From: Rhodocyclaceae bacterium
Lineage (GTDB): Bacteria > Pseudomonadota > Gammaproteobacteria > Burkholderiales > Rhodocyclaceae
Length of the DNA stretch: 64,000 nucleotides
Direction of reading: 5' to 3'
NCBI GenBank assembly: GCA_030681195.1
Contig: JAUXXJ010000018.1
Span: forward strand, 1-64,000
Each line of letters begins with the position of its first letter. The stretch's first letter is position 1. Shown in pieces: positions 32,927 through 42,376 of the stretch. Under the pieces are notes generated by a model. The model saw only the letters and a program-made list of their open reading frames with translations, made no database searches and was not told where the DNA came from. A program made the translations under genes and the position numbers.

Positions 32927-33286
32927 TCAAGAGTCCTTGATGGGCATGCGGGGTATGTCTGTGTCGTGTTGCCTGGTGATGTTGAATCCGAGCGGCAGGC
33001 CTTGGTGCAGAGCGGTCTTGGCCAATAAATGTGCCGATATCGGCGCAGTGATGAACAGGAACAGGCTGACCAGTATCTCGTGCAGGCTCAAGCCCTCGCC
33101 GGTGATGCTAAAAAAAATCGACGAGGCGGCCAGCAGGCACCCGACGCCGAGGGTGGTCGCCTTGGTCGGACCGTGCAGGCGCGTGTAGAAATCTTTGAAG
33201 CGTACCAGACCCAGCGAGCCGATAAAGGTAAACGCCGCGCCGGCGAGGATGAGCAGGGACAGCAGGACTTCGGTGGTTGGGCTCAT
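32927..33286 (-). CDS. phaG: Mrp/Pha antiporter subunit G
   Basis: 119 residues, last gene of the leftward antiporter operon. Three membrane helices and the MnhG/PhaG signature 'AAFTFIGSLGLVRFKDFYTRLHGPTKATTLGVGCLLAASSIFF'. A hydrophilic tail follows the third helix. Subunit of the hetero-oligomeric cation/proton antiporter in the inner membrane. Confidence 0.92.
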   Translation of the reverse strand: MSPTTEVLLSLLILAGAAFTFIGSLGLVRFKDFYTRLHGPTKATTLGVGCLLAASSIFFSITGEGLSLHEILVSLFLFITAPISAHLLAKTALHQGLPLGFNITRQHDTDIPRMPIKDS

Positions 33287-33293
33287 GGCAGGC

Positions 33294-33563
33294 TCACTCG
33301 ATGATGTCGCCGCGCAGCAGGAACTTGGCCAGCGCCACGGTGCCGACGAAGCCCATCAATGCAATCAGCAAGGCTGCCTCGAAATAAAGCGGACTCGCGA
33401 GTTGGATGCCGAACAGCACCAGCAGCGCGATGGCGTTGATGTAGAGGGTGTCGAGGGCCAGGATGCGGTCTGGCGCGCTGGGGCCCTTGATCAGCCTGAA
33501 GAAGCTCATGGCGAAGGCGGTGGCGACGAGCGCAAAGGCGAGGGTCAGGGCGAAATTTAGCAT
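33294..33563 (-). CDS. phaF: Mrp/Pha antiporter subunit F
   Basis: 89 residues, three helices: 'LNFALTLAFALVATAFAMSFFRLIKGPSAPDRILALDTLYINAIALLVLFGIQLASPLYFEAALLIALMGFVGTVALAKFLLRGDIIE'. The 'KGPSAPDRILALDT' loop is the MrpF hallmark. It overlaps subunit E by 7 bases. Confidence 0.92.
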   Translation of the reverse strand: MLNFALTLAFALVATAFAMSFFRLIKGPSAPDRILALDTLYINAIALLVLFGIQLASPLYFEAALLIALMGFVGTVALAKFLLRGDIIE

Positions 33564-34045
33564 TCCAGTATCTCCTTGAGCGGCGCTTCGAAGCGCGTCT
33601 TGATGGTGGCGACCAGCGCCTGCGGGTCAGCGCAATCCAGTGCATGTATCAACAGTTGTCGCCGGTCTGCCGACAACTGCGCCGATACGGTGCCTGGTGT
33701 CAGACAGATGGTGTTGGCCAGCAGGCTGATGGCCAGGTCGTTGGTGAGATCGAGCGGCACGCTGACGAAGCAGGGGCGCAGATGGCGCGGTCCGGCGAGG
33801 ATCAGGCGGGCGACGGCGAGATTGGCGATCACCACGTCATACAGGAAGACAGCCGCAAAACGCCCCGCCGCGCGCGGCGAATAAAAGCGCACGCGCTCGG
33901 GCCAGAAGGGCAGCGTGAAGCGCGGAATGGCCCAGCCCAGCAGCAGGCCGAGCAGGATGTGTGCGGGTTCCAGCGTGTTGTTGAGCAGCAGCCAGACGAT
34001 GGCCAGCACGGGTGTCAGTAGCGGATGCGGCAGCCAGCGTTTCAT
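33557..34045 (-). CDS. phaE: Mrp/Pha antiporter subunit E
   Basis: 162 residues. MrpE pattern: N-terminal helices ('LTPVLAIVWLLLNNTLEPAHILLGLLLGWAIP'), then 'VFLYDVVIANLAVARLILAGPRHLRPCFVSVPLDLTNDLAISLLANTICLTPGTVSAQLSADRRQLLIHALD'. Overlaps subunit D by 4 bases. Confidence 0.92.
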   Translation of the reverse strand: MKRWLPHPLLTPVLAIVWLLLNNTLEPAHILLGLLLGWAIPRFTLPFWPERVRFYSPRAAGRFAAVFLYDVVIANLAVARLILAGPRHLRPCFVSVPLDLTNDLAISLLANTICLTPGTVSAQLSADRRQLLIHALDCADPQALVATIKTRFEAPLKEILEC

Positions 34046-35601
34046 TCTTCGCTCCCGCCGAGCACGGCGTGGATATACAACTCGGGCGCGGACAACTGCA
34101 GCGCGATGGTGTCAGCGAAGTTCGCCGCCGGGCCGGCCGCGAGGGTCAGCGCGAGGATCAGGCCGACCAGACCGAGGATGGCGGTCAGCTCGCGCGGCCC
34201 TGTGGGCGGATCAGCCGCTTCGCCGGGGTGCTGATCGACCAGCAGGGCCGGTGCGCCGGGCGGCAGCGACTCGACGGTGCGGGTACTGAAGAACAGCGCG
34301 CTACCGGCGCGCGCCAGGGCGACGGTGCCGACCAGCGCGGCGAGCAAGATCGCCACCCAGATAATCGCCGGGGCATCCGACGCCGCGCGCAAGATCATGA
34401 ACTTGGCGAGAAAACCGGAGAGCGGCGGCAGGCCGGTGGCGGCCACGGCGGCGAAGAAGAACAGCCCGCCCCACAGGGCATGGCGCGGCATGTCGCGTTC
34501 CGACCTGAAAAAGTCGGCGCTGACGGGACGGCGGCGTTTGAACGCTTCGGCCAGCAGGAACAGCAGCGCGGCGGCGAAGGTGCTGTGCGGCAGGTAATAG
34601 AGGCCGGCGGCAATGCCGGCGGTGTCTGCCGAGAAAGCGGTCAGCAGCAAACCCACCGAGGCGATCACCAGCCAGGCGGCCATCCGCGCGAGGTTCGGTG
34701 CCGCCAGCGCGCCGATCATGCCGGCGGCCAGCGTGGCCAGCGCCAGCGGCAGACGCCAGGCTTCGTACAGGCCAGCGAGCGCGCCGGAATCCGGCCCGAA
34801 TAGCAGCGTGTCGGCGCGCAGCAGCGCATACGCGCCCACCTTGGTCATGATGGCGAACAGCGCGGCCACCGGCGCCGTGGTGTTGGCATAAGCGCCGGGC
34901 AGCCAGAGGAACAGCGGCAGCAGCGCCGCCTTGAGTGCGAACACGGCAAACAGCAGCAGCCCGCCAGCGCGCGCGAGGCCGAGATTTTCCGGCGCGACCG
35001 TGGCTGCCTGGCGCGCAATGTCGGCCATGTTGAGCGTACCGAGGCTGGCGTAGATGAGGCCGGCAGCGAATAGGAACAGCGTCGAGCCAATCAGATTGAG
35101 GATGACGTAATGCAGGCCGCCGCGTACCCGCGCCGGGCCGCCGCCGTGCAGCAGCAGGCCGTAGGAGGCGATCAGCAGGATCTCGAACGCGACGAACAGG
35201 TTGAACAGGTCACCGGTGAGGAAGGCCATGGCGATGCCGAACAACTGCATCTGGAACAGGACGTGGAAATGTCGCCCCTGCCGGTCGGTGCCATCGCCGG
35301 CATAAATCACCGCAAACAGCGCCAGCAGGGTGGTGGTGAGCATCAGCCAGGCCGCCAGCCGGTCGGCCACCAGCACGATGCCCCACGGCGCCGGCCAGTC
35401 GCCGAGGCGATAAACAAGGATCTCGCCGCCCGCCACGGTCATCAGCAGCGCGACGGCGATGGCGATTTGCACCAGCACCGAAAGCGTCGCGATCCAGCGC
35501 CGCGCCGCCATCGGCAGATCGCGCAGGGCGAGCAATAGTACGGCCGCGACGAAGGGCGCGAGGACGGGTAGGATCACAAGGTGGGCGGGGTGGTCGCTCA
35601 A
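34042..35601 (-). CDS. phaD: Mrp/Pha antiporter subunit D
   Basis: 519 residues, about 14 membrane helices, homologous to the NuoM/NuoN proton-channel subunits of complex I. 'DLFNLFVAFEILLIASYGLLLHGG' carries the conserved membrane Glu, and 'AFALKAALLPLFLWLPGAYANTTAPVAALFA' the conserved Lys. Length is typical. Overlaps subunit C by 4 bases. Confidence 0.93.
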   Translation of the reverse strand: MSDHPAHLVILPVLAPFVAAVLLLALRDLPMAARRWIATLSVLVQIAIAVALLMTVAGGEILVYRLGDWPAPWGIVLVADRLAAWLMLTTTLLALFAVIYAGDGTDRQGRHFHVLFQMQLFGIAMAFLTGDLFNLFVAFEILLIASYGLLLHGGGPARVRGGLHYVILNLIGSTLFLFAAGLIYASLGTLNMADIARQAATVAPENLGLARAGGLLLFAVFALKAALLPLFLWLPGAYANTTAPVAALFAIMTKVGAYALLRADTLLFGPDSGALAGLYEAWRLPLALATLAAGMIGALAAPNLARMAAWLVIASVGLLLTAFSADTAGIAAGLYYLPHSTFAAALLFLLAEAFKRRRPVSADFFRSERDMPRHALWGGLFFFAAVAATGLPPLSGFLAKFMILRAASDAPAIIWVAILLAALVGTVALARAGSALFFSTRTVESLPPGAPALLVDQHPGEAADPPTGPRELTAILGLVGLILALTLAAGPAANFADTIALQLSAPELYIHAVLGGSEE

Positions 35602-35918
35602 GAATGTTCTCCGTCCACGTGGTCATTGCCTAGCTCAGCACGCGCGCGCAGCGCCAGCATGATGACGAAGGCGGTCATGGCGAAGCCGATGACGATGGCG
35701 GTGAGCACCAGCGCCTGTGGCAGCGGGTCGGTATAACTGCCGCCGCCAATCACCGGCGGCTGCCCAATCGCCAGCCGGCCGGTGGCGAATAGAAAGAGAT
35801 TCACCGCATAGGAGAGCAAGGTGAGCCCCAATACCACGGGGAAGGTGCGCGCGCGCAGGGCGAGATAGACGCCGCAGCCGGTCAGCACGCCGATGGACAG
35901 GGCGATCAGGGCTTCCAT
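35598..35918 (-). CDS. phaC: Mrp/Pha antiporter subunit C
   Basis: 106 residues with three helices, homologous to NuoK: 'ALIALSIGVLTGCGVYLALRARTFPVVLGLTLLSYAVNLFLFATG' and 'DPLPQALVLTAIVIGFAMTAFVIMLALR'. Overlaps the AB gene by 13 bases. The symbol here denotes the pH-adaptation subunit, not the PHA synthase of the same name. Confidence 0.92.
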   Translation of the reverse strand: MEALIALSIGVLTGCGVYLALRARTFPVVLGLTLLSYAVNLFLFATGRLAIGQPPVIGGGSYTDPLPQALVLTAIVIGFAMTAFVIMLALRARAELGNDHVDGEHS

Positions 35919-38722
35919 GGCCCCTCCTTGGCGTGCTCATCTTCATGGCTCACTGAGTGCGCCATGCCGAGGTTGATGAGGATCAGCAGCGTCGCGCCGA
36001 CGACGACCAGATAAACGCCGAGGTCGAAGGCCATCGCCGAGGCCAGCGGCAATTCGCCGATCAGCGGCAAGCTGGGGTGACCGAAAGCCGAGGTGAGGAA
36101 GGGCCGGCCGAACAGCCAGCTCGCCACGCCGGTGAGCAGGGCGATGACGAGACCGGCGGCAATCCACGGATGGGTATGTGCCGGCAGGCGCGCGTGGGTC
36201 CACGTCACGCCGTTGGCGAGGTATTGCATGATCAGGGCGATGGCGGTGATCAGGCCAGCGATGAAGCCGCCGCCCGGCAGATTGTGGCCGCGCACGAAGA
36301 TGAATACCGATACCAGCAGCGCCAGCGGCAGCAGCAGGCGGGCGAAGGTGGCCATGATCAGCGGATGTACGTCGCTGTCCCAGCGCCGGCCGGCGACGTC
36401 GCGGCGGGGGGCGATGAGGCGCAGGTTTTCCAGCAGGGCGAAGATGCCGAGTGCGGCGATGGCCAGCACGGTGATCTCGCCGAAGGTGTCGAAGCCACGG
36501 AAGTCGACGAGGATGACGTTCACCACGTTGGTGCCGCCACCGCCTGTCACGCTGTTGTCGAGGAACCAGCCGGCGATGGAATTGGCCGGGCGCGTCAGCA
36601 CCGCCCAGGCGAGGGCCGCCGCGCCGCCGCCGGCCAGCACGGCAAGGGTGCCGTCCCGCCAGCGCCGACTTTTCGAGGATTCCGCCGGGGTTTCCGGCGG
36701 CAGGAAGTAGAGCGCCAGCAGCAGCAGGACGATGGTGACGACTTCGACCGACAGTTGCGTCAGCGCCAAGTCGGGTGCCGAGAACTTGATGAAGGCCAGC
36801 GCGACGATGAGGCCGACCGCGCCGACGATGATCAGCGCGGTAAGCCGCTGGCGATGCAGCACGGTGACGGCCAGCGTAGCGCCGATCAGCGTCAGCACGG
36901 CCAGTAGGCTGACGCCATCGACCGGCAACAGCGACCGCGAGCCAGTGAGCGGCGATGCCGCGCCCAGCATGCCGGCGCTGCCAAGGATCAGCGCCGCCAG
37001 AATCAGCACGGCGGCCTGGTGCTGCAGGCCGATCGCTTCCAGACGCATGAGTACGCGCCGGGCGAAGTCAATGATCGTCCTCAGTCCGTGTTCGTAAATG
37101 GCCCGAGCATCGAGCCGGCCGCTGAGGCGGTCATGCAACACAAACAGCGGCTTGCGGCCAAGGTACAACAGCACACCGCCGATCAGCGCGATCACGCTCA
37201 TCCACAGCGCTGGGTTAAAGCCATGCCAGAGCGCCAGGTTGTGCTCGGGCAGCGGCCCTTGCAACACCGCACTGGCCGCCACCGCCAGCAGCGGTTCCAC
37301 CGTTTGTGCCGGGAAGATGCCGACCAGCACGCAGAGGACGACGATGATTTCGACCGGCACCTTCATCCAGCGCGGTGGCTCGTGTGGGGTCTTGGGCAGG
37401 TCGATCGGCTCGCCGTTGAAAAACACGTCGTGGATGAAGCGCAGCGAATAGGCGACGGCAAAGATGCCGGCGACCGTCACTGCGGCCGGCAGGAAGATGC
37501 CGACGCGCCAATCCGCCGCCGCGGCATGCGCTTCGGCGAAAAACATTTCCTTGGACAGGAAGCCGTTGAGCAGCGGCACGCCGGCCATCGCCGCCGAAGC
37601 CACCATGGCCAGCACCGCCGTGTGCGGCATGTAGTGCCACATCCCGTTGATGCGCCGCATGTCGCGCGTGCCGCACTCGTGGTCAATGATGCCGGCGGCC
37701 ATGAACAGGCCGGCCTTGAAGATGGCATGGTTGATGATGTGGAACACACCCGCCACGGCCGCCAGCGGCGTACCGATACCGAACAGCGCGGTAATCAGGC
37801 CGAGATGGCTGATCGTTGAATAAGCCAGCAGGCCTTTCAGGTCGTGCTTGAACAAGGCAACCACCGCACCGACCAGCAGCGTCGCCACGCCGACCCCGCC
37901 GACCAGCCAGGTCCATTCGGGCGTGCCGGATAGCGCCGGGAACAGCCGCGCCAGCAGGAAGACGCCGGCCTTCACCATCGTTGCCGAGTGCAGATAGGCC
38001 GATACCGGCGTCGGCGCCGCCATGGCGTGCGGCAGCCAGAAATGGAAGGGGAACTGCGCCGACTTGGTAAAGGCGCCGAGCAGGATCAGCACCAGCGTCG
38101 GCACATAGAGCGGGTGGGCGCGAATGATGTCGCCGCTGGCCAGCACGACGGACAAATCGTAACTGCCGACCATCTCGCCCAGCAGCAGGAACCCGGCCAG
38201 CAGGGCGAGTCCGCCCGCACCGGTGATCGTCAGCGCCAGTCGCGCGCCCCGCCGTGCGGCTTCACGCTTGCGCCAATAGGCAATCAGCAGGAAGGAGGAG
38301 AGGCTGGTCAGCTCCCAGAAGATCAGCAACTGGATCAGGTTTTCGGAGAGCACCACACCCAGCATCGAGCCCATGAACAGCAGCAGGTAGGCGTAAAGGC
38401 GGCCGAGACTGTCCTCTGCCGACAGGTAGTAGTGGGCGTAAAGGATTACCAGCAGGCCGATGCCGAGGATCAGCAGGGCGAACAGCAAGCCGAGGCCGTC
38501 GAGGCGGAAGGCCAGATCGAGACCGGCGGCAGGGATCCATGTCAGGCGCTGGATCGTGGTGGTGCCGTCGAAACTCGCCGCCATCGCCGGCAGGAGCAGG
38601 AACAGGGACAGTAGCGCGACACCGCCGGTGCACCAGGCCGCAAACGCCCGGCCGCGCCGCGACGCCAAGGCCACCAGCACGGCGCCGAGAAAGGGCATGA
38701 GAACGGCAAGAAAAAGATTCAT
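35906..38722 (-). CDS. phaAB: Mrp/Pha antiporter fused subunits A and B
   Basis: 938 residues from ATG 38722 (the hydrophobic N-terminus 'MNLFLAVLMPFLGAVLVAL' begins here; ATG 38773 would add a charged tail). Residues 1-~780 are the NuoL-like MrpA part with 'ELTSLSSFLLIAYW' and 'SAQFPFHFWLPHAMAAPTPVSAYLHSATMVKAGVFLLARL'. The C-terminal ~150 residues are an MrpB domain ('LPLALLVSVFIFVRGHNLPGGGFIAGLITAIALI'). Fusion of A and B is the group 2 (Pha-type) arrangement. First gene of the operon, with roles in Na+/K+ extrusion and pH homeostasis. High GC and no mobile neighbours suggest core genome. Confidence 0.93.
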   Translation of the reverse strand: MNLFLAVLMPFLGAVLVALASRRGRAFAAWCTGGVALLSLFLLLPAMAASFDGTTTIQRLTWIPAAGLDLAFRLDGLGLLFALLILGIGLLVILYAHYYLSAEDSLGRLYAYLLLFMGSMLGVVLSENLIQLLIFWELTSLSSFLLIAYWRKREAARRGARLALTITGAGGLALLAGFLLLGEMVGSYDLSVVLASGDIIRAHPLYVPTLVLILLGAFTKSAQFPFHFWLPHAMAAPTPVSAYLHSATMVKAGVFLLARLFPALSGTPEWTWLVGGVGVATLLVGAVVALFKHDLKGLLAYSTISHLGLITALFGIGTPLAAVAGVFHIINHAIFKAGLFMAAGIIDHECGTRDMRRINGMWHYMPHTAVLAMVASAAMAGVPLLNGFLSKEMFFAEAHAAAADWRVGIFLPAAVTVAGIFAVAYSLRFIHDVFFNGEPIDLPKTPHEPPRWMKVPVEIIVVLCVLVGIFPAQTVEPLLAVAASAVLQGPLPEHNLALWHGFNPALWMSVIALIGGVLLYLGRKPLFVLHDRLSGRLDARAIYEHGLRTIIDFARRVLMRLEAIGLQHQAAVLILAALILGSAGMLGAASPLTGSRSLLPVDGVSLLAVLTLIGATLAVTVLHRQRLTALIIVGAVGLIVALAFIKFSAPDLALTQLSVEVVTIVLLLLALYFLPPETPAESSKSRRWRDGTLAVLAGGGAAALAWAVLTRPANSIAGWFLDNSVTGGGGTNVVNVILVDFRGFDTFGEITVLAIAALGIFALLENLRLIAPRRDVAGRRWDSDVHPLIMATFARLLLPLALLVSVFIFVRGHNLPGGGFIAGLITAIALIMQYLANGVTWTHARLPAHTHPWIAAGLVIALLTGVASWLFGRPFLTSAFGHPSLPLIGELPLASAMAFDLGVYLVVVGATLLILINLGMAHSVSHEDEHAKEGPWKP

Positions 38723-38776
38723 TTCGCTATTGTCGCCGAAAATCGACGCTTTTTCGTCCCGCCAGCGCGACATGGC

Positions 38777-38805
38777 GCGCTATACCCGTGTTGCGCTATA
38801 CCCGT
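38777..38805. repeat. Two 13-bp direct repeats upstream of the mrp operon
   Basis: GCGCTATACCCGT occurs at 38777-38789 and 38793-38805 with a 16-bp period, 55-83 bp before the phaAB start. This is the place of a promoter or operator; nothing more can be said. Confidence 0.35.
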
Positions 38806-38971
38806 TCCCATAAACCCTTGCGCTTGGTAGCATCTGTCCCTGTCAGTTTGCGACCGGAAGCATTACGGGCCGAACTGGCACCTAATGCGACTGCCTAAGG
38901 ACAGGAAGATTGCTGCCATCCAGTCGTTAGTTCGATCATCTTCAACTTATCTACAGGGGAATCCCAAAACC

Positions 38972-39268
38972 ATGAACAAATCCGAACTCGTCGAAGCCGT
39001 TGCCAAGTCTGCCGACATGACCAAGGTGGATGCCGAAAAAGCTATCAACGCTGTGGTTGAAACCATCGTCAAAACCGTTGCCAAGGGTGATGATGTTGCC
39101 CTGATCGGTTTCGGCAGCTTCAAGCCTAGCAAGCGCGCCGCCCGTACCGGCAAGAACCCGAAGACCGGCGAAGCCCTGAAGATCGCTGCAACGACCGTGC
39201 CGAAGTTCAGTGCCGGCGCTACCTTCAAGGCCGCTGTGGCTGGCAAGAAAGCTGCAAAGAAGAAGTAA
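38972..39268 (+). CDS. HU-family DNA-binding protein (chromosomal type)
   Basis: 98 residues from ATG 38972; the upstream extension lacks HU similarity. 'MNKSELVEAVAKSADMTKVDAEKAINAVVETIVKTVAKGDDVALIGFGSFKP', arm 'KRAARTGKNPKTGEALKIAATTVPKF', and a lysine-rich tail 'GKKAAKKK' typical of betaproteobacterial HU proteins. Nucleoid organisation. An imperfect hairpin at 39289-39314 (10-bp stem, no T-run) follows. Confidence 0.93.
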   Translation: MNKSELVEAVAKSADMTKVDAEKAINAVVETIVKTVAKGDDVALIGFGSFKPSKRAARTGKNPKTGEALKIAATTVPKFSAGATFKAAVAGKKAAKKK

Positions 39269-39401
39269 GACGATTCATGGCGCATAGGCTGGGTTCGCCT
39301 TGCAGCGAATCCAGTCCCGTTGCGCGAGACGACAAAAGTCTGCGCTGGCAAGACGGCAAGTTTTCAGGCAGCATCGCTGATGGACTGTAAAACCTAAAAA
39401 C

Positions 39402-40058
39402 ATGGAAGCTCGCACGGAGCCAAACATCGACACCAGAGATCCCTTACCGCCCGGATATGGCCCACTGCCGCCGGCCTATAAGCGGATTCTTGCGGCATTG
39501 AGTCGGCACGCCGGCCTCAGCCGTGAAGAGATTGCAGAAAAGGCTTATGTGGCGGCAACCACCTTGTCTGGCGGTGGTTACCTGCGGCATATGAAAGAGC
39601 TTGGCCTGATCTATATTTCCGGTTGGCGTCGCAATACCGTGGGGGTATTTGCAATACCGCAATATTCGGTGGGGTGCTGCAAGGACTATCCGCGTCCGCA
39701 GATGACCTCTCAGACACGCGAGGCCCCCGGGATGTTGCGCTTGCTCGAAGTGATCGAGCGTTCTGGCCCATTGGATTATCGGCAAGCCGCCCGGTTGGCC
39801 GGACTGTCGCCCAATACGGCCAAAAATGCCGGCTACCTGAAGGCTCTCGTGGCCCAGGGTAAGGTGTTTGTTTCCGAGTGGCGGCGATCCCGCAATGGCC
39901 CGCCGCGACCGCTTTACGAGGTAGGTCGCCACAAGTCAGCACCACCACCAGACCCCTTGAACGCCGCAGAAAAGTCCAGCCGTCACAGAACACGCAAATT
40001 GGTTCTGAATGCCACCGAAAGCCTTACGGAGCAATTGCGACTGGCTAATCGGGGTTGA
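39402..40058 (+). CDS. Protein with two winged-helix repeats
   Basis: 218 residues. Two similar segments: ~27-85 ('KRILAALSRHAGLSREEIAEKAYVAATTLSGGGYLRHMKELGLIYISGWRR') and ~108-165 ('LRLLEVIERSGPLDYRQAARLAGLSPNTAKNAGYLKALVAQGKVFVSEWRRSRNGPPRPLYEVG'), each a winged helix-turn-helix ending in a basic wing. Probably binds DNA; no known name. Last gene before the tRNA-Ser fragment. Confidence 0.6.
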   Translation: MEARTEPNIDTRDPLPPGYGPLPPAYKRILAALSRHAGLSREEIAEKAYVAATTLSGGGYLRHMKELGLIYISGWRRNTVGVFAIPQYSVGCCKDYPRPQMTSQTREAPGMLRLLEVIERSGPLDYRQAARLAGLSPNTAKNAGYLKALVAQGKVFVSEWRRSRNGPPRPLYEVGRHKSAPPPDPLNAAEKSSRHRTRKLVLNATESLTEQLRLANRG

Positions 40059-40094
40059 GTTTCACACAACGAAAACTGTGCCCGGACTTTGTTC

Positions 40095-40158
<64 letters not shown>

Positions 40159-40253
40159 TTATTTAAGTGGCTGTATAGCCAGTGTTTGCAATGGTTGTAT
40201 GGGAAATTGCTGGTAATATTTCCGCCATTCGGGGCAAATTCGGGGCAGTACGA

Positions 40254-41417
40254 ATGGCATACATCACTCGCAGAGAATATTGGCACGCGACGGTCCGCAA
40301 CAAGAAAGGGGCCGAGCAGACTCGATACTTTGAGGACAAGGCAGCTGCCGAAGCGTGGGCTGGCTCCTCACTCATCAAGTTGGAAAAATCCGGAGAGGTT
40401 TGGCAAGCAAGGGTGAGGAAAAAGGGGTGGCCTACCGAGTCCAAGTCATTCCGCACCAAAACCGAGGCCGATGCTTGGGCCAAGCAGATCGAAGCAGGGA
40501 TGGAGCGTGGTGTATATCAGTCAGCCTCTGATGCGGAGCGGACCACGTTGCGCGATCTGATCAAGGATTTCAAGACCGAATTTGCGCCTCACCATTACCG
40601 GGTCAGACAGGATGAAAAGGAAGCCTGGCGCTATCAGCTCGCGCGCCTTGATGATGTGCTGGGTGAATACAGTCTGGCAGCCATCGATCAGAAGCTGGTG
40701 GCCAAGTTTCGCGATGAACGCATCAAGGGGACGGCAGATCGGCCGAGCGTCAGTGATAGCACCGTCAGGAAGGAAATTTACATGCTCTCGAAAGTTCTGG
40801 GTTTTGCCCAGAATGAAAAGGGCATCACGTTGCCCAGAGGTAATCCTGTCGAAAAAATCAGAAAGCCATTGGACAGCGTCGGTCGGGATCGTCGTCTCTC
40901 TGCCGATGAGTGGACCGCATTCACCAACGAGTGCAAAAAATCCAGGAACCCATGGCTATGGTCGGCGGTCCAGTTGGCCGTCGAGACGGCAATGCGACAA
41001 GGGGAACTGCTGGGCCTGACTTGGAGTCAGGTTGATCGAAAACGCAAGCTGATACTCCTGCTTGACCCCGAAAAAATCAAGAACGAAGAGCCTCGCGCTG
41101 TTCCTCTGTCACCCGCCGCGCTGGAACTTCTGGATAAGTTGCCGCGAAGCACGACGGGCAAGGTTTTGCCAGTTGAACGGCTCACGCTGTATCACGCATT
41201 CAGTTACGCCTGCGATCGCGCGAAAATCAAGAACTTCACATTCCATGATCTTCGTCACGAAGCCCTCTCTCGCTTGGCGGAAAGGGGGGACTTTTCAGTG
41301 CTCGAGTTGGCCGCCGTGTCGGGACACAAGACATTGCAGATGCTGAAGCGATATACACATCTGCAGGCTGAACGGCTGGCCGACAAACTTGCGAAGAAGA
41401 AGCCGAAGCGGGCGTAG
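40254..41417 (+). CDS. int: Tyrosine recombinase (island integrase)
   Basis: 387 residues from ATG 40254. An N-terminal arm-binding region ('YFEDKAAAEAWAG', 'FRTKTEADAWAKQIEAGMERG') and a SAM-like core-binding domain (~105-200) precede the catalytic domain: R248 in 'ETAMRQGELLGLTW', H331-D-L-R334-H, H358 in 'SGHKTLQMLKRYTH' and nucleophile Y367. It starts 96 bp inside the tRNA-Ser fragment, the standard place for the integrase of a tRNA-targeting island. Two direct ATTCGGGGCA copies at ~40228-40246 just before the gene could be arm sites. Confidence 0.92.
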   Translation: MAYITRREYWHATVRNKKGAEQTRYFEDKAAAEAWAGSSLIKLEKSGEVWQARVRKKGWPTESKSFRTKTEADAWAKQIEAGMERGVYQSASDAERTTLRDLIKDFKTEFAPHHYRVRQDEKEAWRYQLARLDDVLGEYSLAAIDQKLVAKFRDERIKGTADRPSVSDSTVRKEIYMLSKVLGFAQNEKGITLPRGNPVEKIRKPLDSVGRDRRLSADEWTAFTNECKKSRNPWLWSAVQLAVETAMRQGELLGLTWSQVDRKRKLILLLDPEKIKNEEPRAVPLSPAALELLDKLPRSTTGKVLPVERLTLYHAFSYACDRAKIKNFTFHDLRHEALSRLAERGDFSVLELAAVSGHKTLQMLKRYTHLQAERLADKLAKKKPKRA

Positions 41418-41550
41418 ATGGCGATCCTTTAACAGGCCAGGGCAGGTGCAGGCCTCTATCAGTAAATCAAGTTCCTGCATTTTTGAAATGCGGCCGCCGT
41501 GTGCGCTTTTCGCCGTCGGAGGAGCGAAGCAGTTCTATAGACTGCCGTTT

Positions 41551-41964
41551 ATGGACGTATTTTCCCTCTTATGCTGCACATCGGCGACTGAACGACACGA
41601 CGAGCTAAAAATCTGGCTCTACGTCGCGCTGGCGGCCACTGTATTTGTCATTTTCGACAAGGGGGCCGAACTTATCATCCTCGAACTCACGTTTGCTGCG
41701 GGACTGTACCTGCGACAAGGCGCCGCGAGCGCTGCGAGAGCAATTCGAAAGTCCGTCAATGTGATTACTGCTACCGGCGTAATGGCCCGTGCCGAAGGCA
41801 AACAAGTACAGCATCGCGCCACTGGCATCGACCACGTGAAAACTGTCGCTGTTCGACACATTACTTTGGCAAGCCTGCAGGCCTGCTTCGCGTCGCTCGG
41901 GCTACACCACCTGTGCCTGGCTTCCCGCCTGCTGCCCCAGCCTGTCTCGATTGCCCGGCAATAA
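41551..41964 (+). CDS. Doubtful small membrane protein
   Basis: 137 residues from ATG 41551, with one hydrophobic stretch ('LYVALAATVFVIFDKGAELIILELTFAAGLYL', ~22-53) and no recognised domain. No good ribosome site; overlapping leftward frames are equally long. It fills most of the 650-bp gap between the integrase and the next clear gene, so it may be a fragment or non-coding. Confidence 0.25.
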   Translation: MDVFSLLCCTSATERHDELKIWLYVALAATVFVIFDKGAELIILELTFAAGLYLRQGAASAARAIRKSVNVITATGVMARAEGKQVQHRATGIDHVKTVAVRHITLASLQACFASLGLHHLCLASRLLPQPVSIARQ

Positions 41965-42067
41965 GCCTGGCGCGACGCCCAGTCCAATCGCGGGAACTGC
42001 CCGCTGACCGTCCAGGCTGACGGGCTCAAAAAATCGCATGTCTCCCGCGTTTTCATCGGAGACGAAC

Positions 42068-42376
42068 ATGAACACCATCGATTTCGGCGGCCGCCTGGCT
42101 ATCCATCCCGGCGAAGCCTTGTACCTCGTCGGTTACAGCCGCACCCTGCAGGGTGCCAAGAAGACTGCCCGCAACCTCATCTATCGCAATGCCTATCCGT
42201 TGCCGCTGACCATCGTCGCCGGCCACCAGCGCGTCCTCGTCCGCGACCTGATGCGCCTCACCGGAAACGAAGAGTCCGTTTCCTTGGCCGCCGTCGCGCC
42301 TGCCACGCCGAAACGACGCGGTCCCGGCCGTCCGCGCAAGCTGACACAAACCGTAGGAGCCGCCCATGAGCAATGA
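42068..42376 (+). CDS. Small AT-hook-containing protein
   Basis: 102 residues from ATG 42068 (GGAG 6 bases upstream). 'MNTIDFGGRLAIHPGEALYLVGYSRTLQGAKKTARNLIYRNAYPLPLTIVAGHQRVLVRDLMRL' may be an excisionase-like winged helix; the tail 'KRRGPGRPRKLTQ' is an AT-hook. Probably a DNA-binding regulator of the island. Overlaps the next gene by 11 bases. Confidence 0.65.
   Translation: MNTIDFGGRLAIHPGEALYLVGYSRTLQGAKKTARNLIYRNAYPLPLTIVAGHQRVLVRDLMRLTGNEESVSLAAVAPATPKRRGPGRPRKLTQTVGAAHEQ

Noticed and set aside
33283-38614. Long rightward open frames opposite the Mrp/Pha operon
   Set aside because: High GC produces long antisense frames; the leftward frames encode well-conserved antiporter subunits with hydrophobic helices and 4-13-base overlaps.
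39289-39314. Intrinsic terminator after the HU gene
   Set aside because: There is a 10-bp stem with one mismatch, but no T-run follows.
41604-42056. Leftward open frames between the integrase and the AT-hook gene
   Set aside because: No ribosome sites, no domain character, and several frames of similar length overlap on both strands.
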